Origin: Dasyornis broadbenti
Taxonomy: Eukaryota > Chordata > Aves > Passeriformes > Dasyornithidae
Direction: 5' to 3'
Length of the DNA stretch: 64,000 bases
NCBI GenBank assembly: GCA_013397935.1
Contig: VZRN01005177.1
Coordinates: 227,343 to 291,342 of the forward strand
Positions 13,401 through 25,770 of this stretch are shown here, piece after piece. Within the stretch, counting starts at the first letter, position 1, and each line of letters starts with the position of its first letter. Position numbers and translations under genes: made by a program. The notes under the pieces were generated by a model that was not told where the DNA came from, did not search any database, and was given only the letters and a program-made list of their open reading frames with translations.

Positions 13401-16400
13401 TGGAATATAGTGGAAAACCCAAGTATCCCATTGTAACTTCCACTTTGACATGTTACTTCCATCACGACTTTAGATGCTCCTTTTTTTCCTGTGTTCCCTG
13501 GGTCTTGTATCAAAACTTGCTGGAGTAAAACATTTTAGTAAGTCCACATCAGAAGTTCATCTTGGCATTGTAGATTCCAGCTATTTAATCAGATTATTCT
13601 TCTGCTGTTTCTTAAAACAAGGCCAGTTGCTTATCCCTGGCCTGGCAGGATAATGCTTGTGCTCAGCTTCCCAGACAGCCTTCCTCTTCTTTTCCTGCTC
13701 AGCTTTGGGCTGGGAAATCCTGCTTTTAGAAATATCTTATGAATAACCTTGGAGAAGCCAGCAGGAAAGCTGTGAGATTGTATCTCAACAGCTAGCTTGT
13801 TTTCACAGATCAGTAGCCTCTTCCTAGAGGCAGCTTATCTCTGAGTACACAATGAGGGACACGGAAAAAATGATGCACATTTTCTTTAGGAAGGTTTGTT
13901 TTCTCCTCTGACAACCCAGCTCTCTCACATGTGAGAAAACTGGGATGGAGACAGAGGAACTGAAAGCTGTAATATTCTCACATGATGATTAATGAAAAAT
14001 CATCAAGTGAGAAACCAGAAACCATGACTGTAAAAAAAGACATTTGAAATGATAATTTGCCTTTCATTTTGATAGTGAAGGAAAATTGATAGGTAGACTT
14101 CGATAAATAAACTAAAGCAAAACATTACAAATTTTAAAAATGCTCATATTTAAATGATTTTTTTTTTTTGGGTGGAGTCTTATCACAATTGTTATTTTAA
14201 AAGATTTTTTTTAGCTTTTTCATATTGAAAATAAAATTTCAGCCAGCGTTGTGTTGTCAGTATGAAGTGTTTATAGCAACCTTAAAACAGCCCCCATACC
14301 TTCCCCCTAAAGGACAATATAAGAATAACTCAATATTTGTTCTTCTGTTCCTAGTACAAGTATCAATAATAAAAATGTAAGTTCAACTAGTTTTATTAAT
14401 TAGACTTTTCCATAGTAAAGGAGCATATACAAACGGCAGAAATACTGTACTTTTAATATTTGTATATGGGATTACTTCCTTTAGAAATTAAGAATGCTCT
14501 GGTGTGACTTAACTGAGTGGGGGATAGGTCTGATCAGAACTTTTCCCAATACTGTACAGATATATCCATGACTTTTAAAGTTAAAGATAACAAATAACGT
14601 GCATGGCTACAAGTTTTGTTAAACTAGGTTCTGCTTTTGTCTGTTCTACAGAAGATAAGACTGGAAGAGAAAAATTTGTTTTCTACTTTAAATAAAGTGG
14701 TGAACCTCCTCATGTAGGCCATCCAACAAGATCTAGAGAACATGCAGCAGCAGTGCCAGCACAGTTCTTGAAATCGTACATGTGGCACATGTGGCTGCGA
14801 ATATAAGGAGCCCTAGCTTGGCTTGCAATGCACACATGAAAATAAAACGTGTTAGGGAAAGGGCAGCCACACCACTGGTGGGACAGAAGAATGACTGCTG
14901 GCTGGCTGAGCAGGGGGAAAAGACCCACCAGCAGGGAGTGTTAAAGGATCTGGTTCTGAAGAAACAGAAATCGGTAATCTCACTGATAAGAGGGGCCTTG
15001 TATCATTAACTCTGAAACAGCAAGGGACTACCTGAGACTGCCTGTGACATTGCAGAGAGTTTATAAAATTCCAACCAGCAGGAATGTAGTGAATAGCCTT
15101 TTCTGCTTTGAGGACCTTCTAAACTGTGGGTTCTGGGAACAATGTTCAGAGAATACCTTAGATGAAAGAAGAGGTTAATTAAAGCTCTGCAAAGTTGAAT
15201 ACCCTTAAAGATGTGGTAGACAAATAATAATGGTAAAACTGGTATTTTATTCAGGTTCTGAAAGAAATAGACATGAATAAAAAGTCATATTAATAGACAT
15301 ACACTTCACTACAACTAGTGCTGAACCCACCAATGCTTATAATAAAGTAAATTTGTGCAGAGGAAGATAACTGTGAATTCATATTACATTTCTGTGAACA
15401 ATACTGTCTTATATCAAAGAAGGAACAAAATGACAAAATTATTGTTATAAGGAAGAGAAAAGGAGAGAAAGTAAAAGAGTTTTTAATTATCTGAGACCCA
15501 AAAGACAATTTTATAATTTTCCAATCCTTGACAAGGATTCTGGAGCAAAGGAAATGCAGAAGAAAAATGCCTTATCAAAATAGTAGAAACTTGCCCAGCA
15601 AAAGAGACTCTTACTCCTAATGGAAGCTTATTGGATATCAACAAGCATCTGAACATTAGAGTATAAAAACAGTGCGAAAGAGATTTGAGACAGAAAGTTT
15701 GGCTTATCAAAATCAGAATCAATGAAACAACAAAACATCAAACTGATAATGCTCTTGTAAACATGACAACATCTGATTATTTTTTCTTGGATGGTAGGTG
15801 GTGGTGCAGGAGGTATCAGCAGATGGTATCACTTTGCATGAACTTCCATGTCTCATTAAACTGATTTTGCCTAGTGGTCAGAAGGATTCTTCATAATAGT
15901 GGCACACATAACAGTGTGCCAAGAATGAATCCATCTCAGAAATCCTAAGAAAGAGAAAGCATTATTTAAAATTAAATTTAATATATGTGTCTGAAGAAAA
16001 GAAATTAGAATAACTGATGCGGCAAACAGATCTCCCCTTTGCTCAAAAGAAGTAGAATGAAAACTAAACAATATTTAGTCTGACAGCGTTGAACTCATAG
16101 CAAGTGAAGCACCATGAATAAAAAAAGTTAGAAAATTACTTCCTAAAGTGATATTGTTATGGTCTTATAGAGTGAAAAATGATGAGTTATATACATTAAA
16201 TCTTTGATGTGATACACTCATTGAAAAGACAAGAGATTAAAACATAGGAAAAATTTTGTGAGAATTAAGGAAGCTTCAATTGAATAAAAGTATATTTACA
16301 CATACTATTTTTGAGCATTGGCCTTAGAATTCCAAGTCGTCAAATAGTTGATAAAGAGTTGCCTGGATTTAAAAGACAAAACTTGCATCAGCGTTAATGT

Positions 16401-17958
16401 GGTGAGATAAGAAGCAGATCTTTACTGAAAGCTTTCAGGTGCACACATGTGGCTTTGTGCTCATGTGATAAAGGATTTCTACAATTTTCATAAGATTAGT
16501 TAATTAGTATATCTAGCAAGTACATCCAATAGGAGATCACTTGCCCTATAACCCATTCTTAGGTAAGCCTTTGGAGTTGGTCCAGGGGCTTCTTTTCCTT
16601 ATTTTCTTGTTATGTCTCAGAAGTTCTGGTGGAAAACAAAATGACCTTGTCAGAAATTCTCTTCTTAAGAAGAAGACTAAACAAAATTTCAAGAATGTGT
16701 TAGTAAGGGTTACTAAAACTGTGAGAGAGGGCAGGAAAAGTACTAGAAGCTATACAACTATATAATAAAAATCTACAAGGTTACAAATATATGAAAAATA
16801 CATCAAAAGCTAAAAAATCTTTAGGCATCAAAGGAAGACAGCATGTTTTGTTGTCGCTCTTTTTTTCCTTTTGAAATCACTGAATGAGTAAAAAATCTGA
16901 GTTCCAATAAAGTTGCTCTTTGCTGTTAAAGAAAATGCACAAAAAGCATTATTTAACGGTAAACATCATGTATGTACATAAATGTATAAAGCTGAAACAT
17001 TTACTGCTAACTGTAATTGAGAAATTATTGGCTCAATGGCAGCTGCTAGCTATTTCTCTTTGTTCCGTTGTCTATCAGCAGGGTTCTGAACAGTGTCATT
17101 ACGAAACAGTGTATGCATTCCTTATCTCACTGACAGACAATTTTTTTGTGCAGCTGTTTGTGTTGTTTTAGGCTACTGAGCTGTTACGTGGGAAGAAAAC
17201 AAGAACATATTTTTAATTGTCTAGAAAATGAAGGATTTTGTGTGTAATATGAACTCAGGTGAAATTTAGAGAAGCTTGGAGGTACCATTCTGTAACAAAG
17301 CTAAATAAGTGACTTTATTATGTATTGTACATAACAAAGAGAATATTTGTCTTTAATATTAATACAATAAGTTATGTTTTATTATTAAATAGGGCTGATC
17401 TCATCAATTTTGCCTCAAGGAACAAATGCAGACATGAAAGTTTGTAGGCAGGGTAAAACTTAACAAAAAATTATGTTAATCTACCATAATATGCTACTGT
17501 GACATGCACATTACATACTAGGGGTTAGTGACACTTGATACTGAGGTACAAGGTTTCTTGTCAAACTTTTTGGAATAAAATGACTACTAGTTAGCTACAT
17601 TAGTAAGGCTCTCACTTCTCTCAGGTAGCATCACTGATGATAGCACAGCTCATAGCAGGGATTTACACGAAGTAAGGAGAAAGAAAGGATAGGGGAACAC
17701 TATGTGCCCAAAAACATTTCACCAGGACTACTGAAGCGGAACCCAGTGGTCTCAAGCTGGTGATCACATGCTATGAAAATTGCAAGGGACAGAGTTCAAC
17801 TTCTTGGAAGTTTTTAGAATTCTGTATTTTGCTATTTTTAGTTGAAAATTGCTATTATTATCTTTGAGGCAGAAAACTAAGAGTACAAAAATATCCATAA
17901 GTGGTGCTACTACATTTTAATACTGAAGAATTAGAATTTAGACTTTAAATGAGGCACA
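10464..17958. other. AT-rich single-copy DNA with A/C or G/T-rich tracts
   Basis: No gene or clear transposon is visible. Low-complexity tracts occur at about 12530-12600 (A and C only, ACCC and CAAAA units) and 13245-13305 (the complementary GTTT/GGTT type). A GC-richer patch near 13620-13830 has no readable frame I can support. Diverged repeats cannot be excluded. Confidence 0.5.
13245..13305. repeat. (GTTT)n / (GGTT)n simple repeat
   Basis: G/T-only tract with GTTTG and GTTGG units, the complement of the CAAA/CCAA tracts elsewhere in the window. Lysine/asparagine/glutamine-rich frames on the minus strand are shadows of it. Confidence 0.8.
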
Positions 17959-18039
17959 TCAAAGGTATTGAAAGTCTCAGACATTGGGCACCTTACTCAC
18001 ACTGAAATCAGTGGGACTTATGCGTTTGAATACCTTTGA
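17959..18039. repeat. Short palindromic repeat, possibly an ancient element
   Basis: TCAAAGGTATT at 17959-17969 is repeated as its exact reverse complement AATACCTTTGA at 18029-18039, bounding an 81-bp hairpin-like unit. The interior, ACCTTACTCACACTGAAATC followed by AGTGGGACTTATGCG, resembles a short motif I recall as recurrent in sauropsid genomes (calendar-age repeats with 'ATCAGTGGGACT'). The family assignment is uncertain; the inverted repeat itself is directly visible. Confidence 0.45.
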
Positions 18040-20162
18040 GGGTCTTAGCTGAAATTCCTACATTAATGCAAAAAGCCAGAATATCTATAAGCATCTCATT
18101 TTATTATCTTACAGACAAATGTGTAGCAACAGATTTTCTTTTTTGGGGGTAATATAATAAACAATTCGAGTTAAAACTTTATAAGAATACACAAATATTG
18201 TTTATGTTAATGTGACCTGTGTCATGAACTCAATCTGTGACTTTATTAATTAAAAAATTCCTATATAATTTCCCACCAAGCCATGAGGGAGGATAAATAG
18301 TAATTAAAGGTATTATTCGCCACACTAATTTTCATATCAACTGATGACTGTTCTGTGAACTATCACTGTCATCCTTTAAATTAAGGGTGATCCCAAATGC
18401 TCTGGTCATTTTGTAACAAATCCTGTAAGATGGAGAAGGTGAACAGCTTTCCAAACACTGTGTAAAAACATAAGGTAGCTTTAACTTTCACAAGATTTGT
18501 AACAAGCACATGAACCTTCATTGCTGTTCAATGAGGGAATGGTGGTTTTATCTGTGTGGGGTTTTCACTGCTATTGAATATATGTCTTTTAAAAAGATAA
18601 TTATTCTTCCTTACATAATTTCTTCCTCCTACTGATATTTTTCTTGTTTGTCTTCTGGTGTACTCAAAATCAGTTTTATTGTAAGCTGATTTTCTTCAAT
18701 TTCTGTTGCTGTTAGCTTCATTTGAAACAACTGTCTGGTGTGTTGGTTTTAAAATTTACACAGCCTGTCTGACAACTGTTCTGGTAGGTTTTCTTTTGCA
18801 CAAGTTGGCTAATCTTCAACAGAAGGTGTAAGGGATGTAGAATTGAAATTTCCCCTGGACATTCCAGGGCAGAAGCTGTAATCAAATCTGAGACATAGAC
18901 AACTATGTTGAATTGGATGTAGCATCACCAATTGTTCTTACTGATCTGAGTAGAATCCAAGCTGACAACGGTATTGCAGAGCTACTATAGGTATAATATT
19001 TGCATTTTCCTGTTAACCCTTCTTTTGCATGCAATGTTTGGGTGCAATACTGACATTTTTAGCTAAAATTGAGCAAACTTTTTATCTTTTCCTTGGGTTT
19101 TTTGTCACTCTTTCTCTTCCATCTGACTTCAAAACACTCTACTTATTTTGAGTCTGACACCAGAATTAGAAGAACAGGCTTTTAGCATCTTTTAGAAAAC
19201 TGCCAAATTTCATATCCATTACTTCCTTTCCATTTGTTACACACTATTTAGACTGTCATTACAATAAAATTTAATTTTTCAATTTGTAAATCTCCAGTGA
19301 CTCCAATAGTCTTCTCTTGATTTATGTGGCTCTTCTCTTTCAGTTGTGCTAGTATATCTATTCCAAAATAGAGAAGGTGATGGTACTTTACAGTTTTAAA
19401 TTGTCAAGATAAAAAGCCCCATCCAAATTCTACTGTTTTTATTTCTGGATCAGTAAGCATATATAAATAAGTACTCAGATGGAAATCAGACCTGTGGATC
19501 TTGGAAATATATATATATACATTTTGGATCTTGGAAATATATATATATATATTTAAATGTTTTTTTTTCTTGTATTTAATATTTCAAATCCTGGGAGAAA
19601 ACTGCTGCAGTGCTCAGACAAGAAAGTCTCTTATTTTCTGGATGGTTATGAAAAACAGGATTTGAGATTAACTCCTGGTTGTATTGAAGTCTGCAGGAGG
19701 ATTTTCACTGAAATTCTCTGTGGATCCCATTTTCCATTAATGACACCCGGATCATGTGTTGTGCAATTCTGACTTAGAGTGCTCTGACTACATCTACCAA
19801 AGGAAAACTGTAACTTGAAAGCAGTATGTTCTGTATAGGTACTACTGTGACTTTTTCTATTAATTTACCATACTTTCTAAAGCACATCATGAAGTTTGAT
19901 ACAATTACCAAATTGAGACAAAAATTGATTAATTTTTTTCCCCCATTTTTATTTTCTCAACAGTCTTTGTCTTATGAATGGATGAATATAATTTTACCTA
20001 GAGCTCTCTTTACAGTCCTAAGATTGTCACAAGAATGGATTGGGTGTCGCTTTCTCTTCTTTACAGTCTTTGTCCTGAGTTCTCACAGACCTTTAATGCT
20101 TGAAATGTTCTCATTCTCATTACATATTCTCATTCCCATAACAAAGATTATAATGAGAGAAG

Positions 20163-20310
20163 AAAATGTCATAAAATTAATCCATTCTCATAACAACTGT
20201 AACGAGGACAGAAAATGGAACAAAATTAATCCATTCTCATTACAATGTGAAAACTGTAATAAGAACAGAAAATGGCATGAAATTTATCCTCCTTGTGACA
20301 ACTTTAAAAT
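20163..20310. repeat. Degenerate tandem repeat of about 50-58 bp, ~3 units
   Basis: Three successive units begin AAAATGTCATAAAATTAATC, AAAATGGAACAAAATTAATC and AAAATGGCATGAAATTTATC, each followed by a version of CATTCTCATAACAACTGTAA or a diverged equivalent and then an AGGACAG or AGAACAG junction. A plus-strand open frame of 169 codons (19826-20335), the longest non-low-complexity frame in the window, runs through it because the units keep the frame open. Its predicted protein resembles nothing I know, so I do not call a gene. Confidence 0.6.
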
Positions 20311-20407
20311 TGTACCAGGGGAGGAAAGCATATGAGATTAACTGTCCCTCAAGACAAAGGCTCTAACTAGAACTGAACATTGATACCAAAGCAATTAATT
20401 GTTGCCA

Positions 20408-20510
20408 TAAAAAAAAAAACCAAACAAAAAACCCCCAACAACAACAAAACAACAACAACAACAACAACAACAACAAAACCACAAAAAAAAACAACAAAAA
20501 ACCCGCAAAA
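20408..20510. repeat. A/C-rich tract with (ACA)n core
   Basis: The stretch contains A runs, CCCCC and about a dozen uninterrupted ACA/CAA units at about 20434-20475, then further A runs. Almost no G or T on the plus strand. Threonine- or valine-rich frames here are shadows. Confidence 0.85.
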
Positions 20511-21032
20511 GTGTGACCCTATATTGTTTGGAGATACCGTATGTACATCACCTATCATTTTAAGACCCCCTAAAATACCTTGAGTTTTACATCTGTATCA
20601 CCAGAGAACTGAAAAAGTACATATGGTTTGTAACATTCAGAGTTTGAAGTCAAAATTTCAGCTCATGGTTTGAAAAAGTCAAGTTAGTTACACAATACAT
20701 GTTTAATTCTAAGCGCCTAACAGAAGACTTAGTATTTGCATTGAGCAAATTTAAACAAATATTTAAGGAAGTATTCTTGGTTTTGTGGCTTTCCTTCCAG
20801 ATAACATAAAAACCCTAACACCTCTCATTCCTCATGTGTCCTGGACTTCATTCACAAAAGGTTTCAGGTAGTAAACTGCTCCTTGATGCTCACATTAATC
20901 TTATCAGTCAAAATTTCTGACCCACAAATATCTGGTCAGCCATCTCTTCCCACAACCTGAATATATGGGTAGTTTTTAGACAGTTTTCTAAGTTCTTCAG
21001 TAGTTTAGGTTACGCTTGCAGGTGTGATGAAC

Positions 21033-21074
21033 TGTTCAGGTTTCAGCTAAGATAGAGTTGATTTTCTTCTTTAG
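21033..21074 (+). mobile_element. 5'-end fragment of an ERVL-type LTR
   Basis: TGTTCAGGTTTCAGCTAAGA followed by TAGAGTTGATTTTCTTCTTT matches the first 40 or so bases of the passerine LTR family whose minus-strand copies end at 38318 and 60432 (their reverse complement reads TGTCCTGGTTTCAGCTG... then TTCTTCTCAGTAGCTGG). Similarity stops abruptly after TTCTTCTTTAG. Either the LTR is truncated here or a different subfamily follows. The sequence to about 21310 is unlike the surrounding DNA but not recognised. Confidence 0.5.
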
Positions 21075-24000
21075 GTCTTACCTTGACAGTCATCATCGTC
21101 TAGGGGATTTGAAGATTGAAGGGCTCCTCCTGCTGTCTGTCCCTTTGGTTACTTTCCAAAGCAGTCCTCTGTCTATCGGGGACCCCATCCCAAGGTGCTG
21201 AGGTCTCTCTGTGCAAATTGAGATTGGTATATGCTGCTTTGACACTGTCCAGTAATAAGAGAGGTAGAGCAATCTTTAAGACTAGAGAGTCCAAATCTTT
21301 TGGGGGCACTTAGCTTGTACTCTTATAATGAAATAGTGAATATTAAAAAAATAAGTGCCAAACTGCCATTTGGGGACAAAAGCATAATTGAACTAAGATA
21401 AAGAATCTTTTTTTTTCTTTATGGTAATTTATATCACATTAAGATGAAAGTACTCCCCCATGTCTAAGAAGAATTTAATAATCTATACTGGTTTAAAAAA
21501 TACCACATCAAACAATAAACCAAGCCAAACAAAAAAAAAAAAACCAAACAAACAAACCCCCACCAAAAACTCAATAGTTTTTTGAAGCCCCTGCCTATAG
21601 TAATTCTGTAAAAAATATCCAAGACATAATCCTCTATGATTTTCTTGAAAGCAATTTTCTTTTTGTTGCCTCATGAATGAAAGTAACTTAATGATTCCTA
21701 TCCACTCTGGTTGCACTCTTTTAAACAAGTTGTTAGTATATCTTCTGTTGTTCTCTGACTGTTGATTTGTCCTAGATAAATAGACAGACTTTTCTTTTTA
21801 CCACTGTAAACATACATGATTACAGCGGGGAATTTTTGCTCACTAGTGTTCTTATACTGTCCTCTGTAAACTGTAACCATAGACACCTTCATGTCACTTA
21901 ACTCCCAGAAATTTTCATGCTATACCACTTATGTAGTTACACATCACAACTGAAAGGCCTATTCTTGTACAAACCTATACGCCTCATAATAGAAATAGTC
22001 CTTTATTCTTTAAACGTAAAGGAGAGGAAAAATAGGTTAAGAGAGGACAAATTTTTAGCAATCTTTTATCTTTATTTGTATCATCCTTTTCTCCAATCAG
22101 ACTTCCTGTTTTTTCCTTTTTCTTTTTTTTTAATTTGTTTAAATTTGCAAGGCCTGATTGTAAGCATTCACAATTCCTCCAGAACTTTGAAAAACAATCC
22201 TCTGTTTTTCCAGAATGTTTTATTGAATGATCTCAATGAATGACTCAGCCTTTCTTACTCCTTCTTGTCCCCTTGGGTAAAAAGCCACTGTCCAATAACA
22301 CCAGTGAAAATCCTTCCCTATGTCTGACCTTTCCTTATCTTAAATGTAAGCTTACTGAGTAGGACACTGCTTGCTCTATCTCCTTCTTAAGTACCATTTG
22401 TAAGTGCAAAGCCACAGGCTTATTTTTTCAGAAGCTCTTGATTTCTAACAGGTCTCAAACAGTAATATTTGTTAGCCACTCTCTCACCTACAAGTTCTAA
22501 AATACGTCAGTCCCTCAAAGCTTCCATTTGATGCTGGACCATTATTTTCAGTGAAATGCATTCCTAATACTTGGTCAAGAAGGTGAATAAGAATAAAATG
22601 GCTGAAACTCAGTTCAGAAATAGGTTGGTGTAAAGCTATAAAACGGTACGTTATCTAAAAGTGACCAGGGGTTATTATATCTCACTTTATTTTTGATTGG
22701 TGCTCTCCAGTCAAAGCAAATTTCTGCTATGGGTTCTTTCTGCTGAAAAAATCCTATAAAGCATCTGATGATGAATGTTACATATTTTATTCACAATTCA
22801 TTAACAAAGTGTAATGGACTAAATCTGACATGGATCTTAGACATTCCTTTCATGTCTTACACATATAGCACTAAAAGAATAATGCACATGGAATTAGACG
22901 TTTCATCTTGATGTGAATTCAGTGTCCCTGTCGCTAAGTACATTGGTATGAGTATGTTATATCTAAATATGTATGGTTCCTAAATGATATGAGTATAACT
23001 TGGAATGTCTTTCATAATTTTACTTTGCAAACTTACAACATTTACCACAGGAATTGATAATCTAAAGTGCCACTCCTGGTTTTATTCTCATGTTTTAACA
23101 TAATTTCTTCATAAACAGTTGGCCTAAATATACTTTTAATAGCAGGGGAAAGGCCGTTTTTGAATTTTGAAGAACTGTAGAACTTTCTGTCAGTAAACTA
23201 GCACTGACTCAATGTAAGTCACATCTAAAAGGTAAAATATTTATTTGACTATATATGGTTCATGACTTATTTATAAATGGATAAGTTTTTACAATATGCA
23301 GAATTAACTCCACTCTCTGTAGCACACAGTGTAAAAAAAAAAAAAAAAGAGCAAGGGTAAGCAGAGATTACCATTGCAATCGCCAGGTAGTGCATACAAA
23401 TGTCGTTTTTTTTTTTACTGCTGACTTAACACTTGGTTGCACTTAACACTTGGTTGCACTCTATTCCATAACCAGAATGTTATGGGAGTGCTTGAAAATA
23501 AAATGAAATTAAATATTCTCAATCACAGTATATACATGAGTTTTGTTTATTTATTTGAAGTAATGATCTTGGCATCTTTCCTCAGCAAAATGTGGCTATT
23601 CATTTTTTTAATATGTTTTGTTTAGTTTTGCTTTGGTTTTTCCTGTATTTTTGTTTAACCTTTGAATCTGTTTCTCTTATTTAAATACTGCAATAGAGTG
23701 AGAACCCTAAAACTCTATTGCACACACAAAGCCTTTAAATATCAGGGCAAATGAACCATGATGAACAATATAAGTGCACAAAATAAATACAATACACTTT
23801 TAGGTCAGTTTTTTTAATACTAAAGAGATCTTTCTCTGTCCAACTAAGGGAGAGCTTGTTCTGAAGTTTTCAAAAAAATATGGAAGTTCTTTTTCCTAAA
23901 GAAGACAAACTCAATGCGTTTTCACCAGTCAGCTATCAAAAGAAAAGGAAGTCCTAGGAGCCCTGAACAATTCTGAGTGCCTTAGTGCAATTTGTATTGC

Positions 24001-24187
24001 AGTTTTGTATTATCCAAGAACACATGCAAATAATGCAGCTTATTCAAAGATGCATGTCGATGCGTGGACATGAAGTAAATCTGTGGTAATCAGAATTTAC
24101 AAACGCATACAGATATTTACACAGAAGCCCAGTATTTTTTATGGATTTGTCCTGCACTGCCTCTAAGCCTTGAAGCTGGTATGTTCC
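21075..24187. other. AT-rich DNA, no gene seen
   Basis: Nothing coding recognised. Contains an A-rich (CAAA)n tract at about 21525-21565, a short poly(A) at 23332-23348 and the exact 17-bp tandem duplication at 23424-23457. Confidence 0.5.
23424..23457. repeat. Exact 17-bp tandem duplication
   Basis: ACTTAACACTTGGTTGC occurs twice head to tail (23424-23440, 23441-23457), followed by the first three bases of a third unit. The copies are identical, indicating a recent slippage or duplication event. Confidence 0.9.
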
Positions 24188-24575
24188 CAGAACTATTCAG
24201 GTTGGCAGGGATGTCTTTAGGTCAGCGGGTCCCACTGCCTTGTTCAAGGAGTGTCGGCAAGACCAGGTTGCCCAGGGTTGGTTGCATTTTACATATCTCT
24301 GTAGAAGATCCATAGCATCTCTCAGCAATCTAGGCCTGTGCTTCACCACCTTCACTGTGAAAAATCAATTTCTGATGTTCAGAGGGAAACTCCTGTGTTT
24401 CAGTGTATCCCTTTTCTCTCATACTGACATTTAGTGCCACTGAAAAGATTCTGGCTTCATCTTCTTCTCGTTAGGTGTATGCCAGGAAGATCCCCCTGAA
24501 CCTTCTTTTCTGTAGTCTGAGAAAATCTGCTCTGTCTCAGCCTCTCCTCATGAAGAATGTCTAGAAATTCAGGAC
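24188..24575 (-). mobile_element. Old CR1 LINE 3' end (CR1-Y-like), minus strand
   Basis: On the plus strand this reads as the reverse complement of a CR1 3' region. Recognisable blocks are CAGGTTGGCAGGGATG near the tail end, GACCAGGTTGCCCAGGGTTG, a CTGATGTTCAGAGGGAAACT block, GATCCCCCTGAACCTTCTTT and CAGCCTCTCCTCATGAAG. The many differences from the consensus I recall and the eroded octamer tail mark it as an old copy. The left boundary is the tail end; the right boundary is a 5' truncation, uncertain by tens of bases. Confidence 0.75.
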
Positions 24576-25139
24576 AGCGACCACTGAGCTCTTCAACTCA
24601 CCTGCTTAAAAATAGCTTGAACTTTGAGATATATTTCTGCAAGTAACAAAGTCCCACAAAAGTGATCATTTTTTGTAAAAGCCATATCTGAATGATAAAA
24701 ACATGCAGAAGACAAAACAAATTGTTAAACTATTCAGAGGATAGTTCAGTTTGGCTGTTTTCATGCACTGTTACATGAACTTCTGATTTGGAAGTTTGTA
24801 AGCCTTTTCAAGGACACAAGAATTCTTGTCGAGTACTATATATTTATTTTCAAGGACTGATGATAGAAGGGGTTTTTTGTACAGCTTTGCAACAGTGCAA
24901 AGTCATGCTAGACCTGAGAGAAATAAAGAACTCCTCCTTTGAGGATATATGTTGTGTTTTCTTACTAGGAAGCACATGCTTCCTGGACTTTTGTTTAATG
25001 TCTTTTCCTGTTCATATCTGGTCGTATAAGGGGAAGTGAAACAAGAAATAGACTTCCAGACTTGTTCTTCTTCCTTTCATTAGGGCCACCATGCAGTGTT
25101 TCACTGGCCAGTGCAAACTTGCTTTCTCCATATCCTAAG

Positions 25140-25336
25140 TGACAAGAAACCAGTCTTATAGTCTTATTCAACTTGCTTATCAATGACCTGCACAAAGGGA
25201 TGGAATGTTCCCTCCGCAGGATTACTGATGATAAGAAACTGGGGGGACTGGCTGATATACCCGAAGGCTGTGCTGCCATTCAGAGGGACCTTGATCAGTA
25301 GGAGAACTGGGTGGATAGAGACCCAATGAAATTCAG
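25140..25336 (+). mobile_element. CR1 LINE reverse-transcriptase fragment, plus strand
   Basis: Plus-strand translation gives a degraded piece of CR1 ORF2: LFNLLINDLHKGMECSL, then a DDKKLGG block in the place of the catalytic F/YADDTKLGG, then AIQRDLDQ, a stop, and MKFS. This is the palm region of the RT. It lacks a 3' UTR and octamer tail and stops where the next, oppositely oriented fragment begins. The left boundary is approximate. Confidence 0.75.
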
Positions 25337-25770
25337 CCTCTCACTCACAGCACCCCCAAGCCCTTCTGGGCAGGGCTGCTCTCCATCTGTTCATTCCCAG
25401 CCTGGGGTGGCAGCGGGGGTTGCCCTGACCCAGGGGCAGCACCAGCACTTGGCCTTGTTAAACCTTGTGAGATTCCCAGGGGGCATTTCTCGAGCTTGTC
25501 CAGGTCCCTCTGGATGGCATCCCGTCCTTCAGGTGCCACACCACCAGCAGCACTCAGCTTGGTGTCATCTGAGAACTTTCTGAGTGCACACTCAATCCCT
25601 TCATCTGTGTCATTCATGAAGACATTAAATAACACTGGGCCCAACAGAGACTCCTGAGGGTCACCACTTGTCACTGATGGTGCCTCAGGACTCTGAGCCG
25701 TTGATGACTACCATCTGGATGTCAACCATCCAGCCACTCTCTATCAAATCTCTATCTCTCCAATTTAGGT
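25337..25770 (-). mobile_element. CR1 LINE reverse-transcriptase fragment, minus strand
   Basis: Minus-strand translation gives CR1 ORF2 palm motifs: VVINGSES, SVTSGDPQESLLGPVLFN (the PQGSxLGPVLF motif with G changed to E), ALRKFSDDTKLS (catalytic ADD changed to SDD), GRDAIQRDLDKLEK, then a frame through EQMESSPAQKGLGVL. Frame changes near 25685 split it. About 170 bases at 25340-25511 match 63829-64000 at roughly 90% by eye, so both belong to one CR1 subfamily. The fragment has no 3' UTR; it abuts the plus-strand CR1 piece at about 25337. Confidence 0.8.

Larger units (their letters stand above)
18044..21032. other. AT-rich DNA with local duplications
   Basis: No gene recognised. A local duplication at about 19496-19553 repeats TGGATCTTGGAAATATATAT twice with different lengths of the TA run. 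The tandem unit at 20163-20310 and the A/C tract at 20408-20510 are listed separately. The 169-codon open frame at 19826-20335 is discussed with the tandem repeat. Confidence 0.5.
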
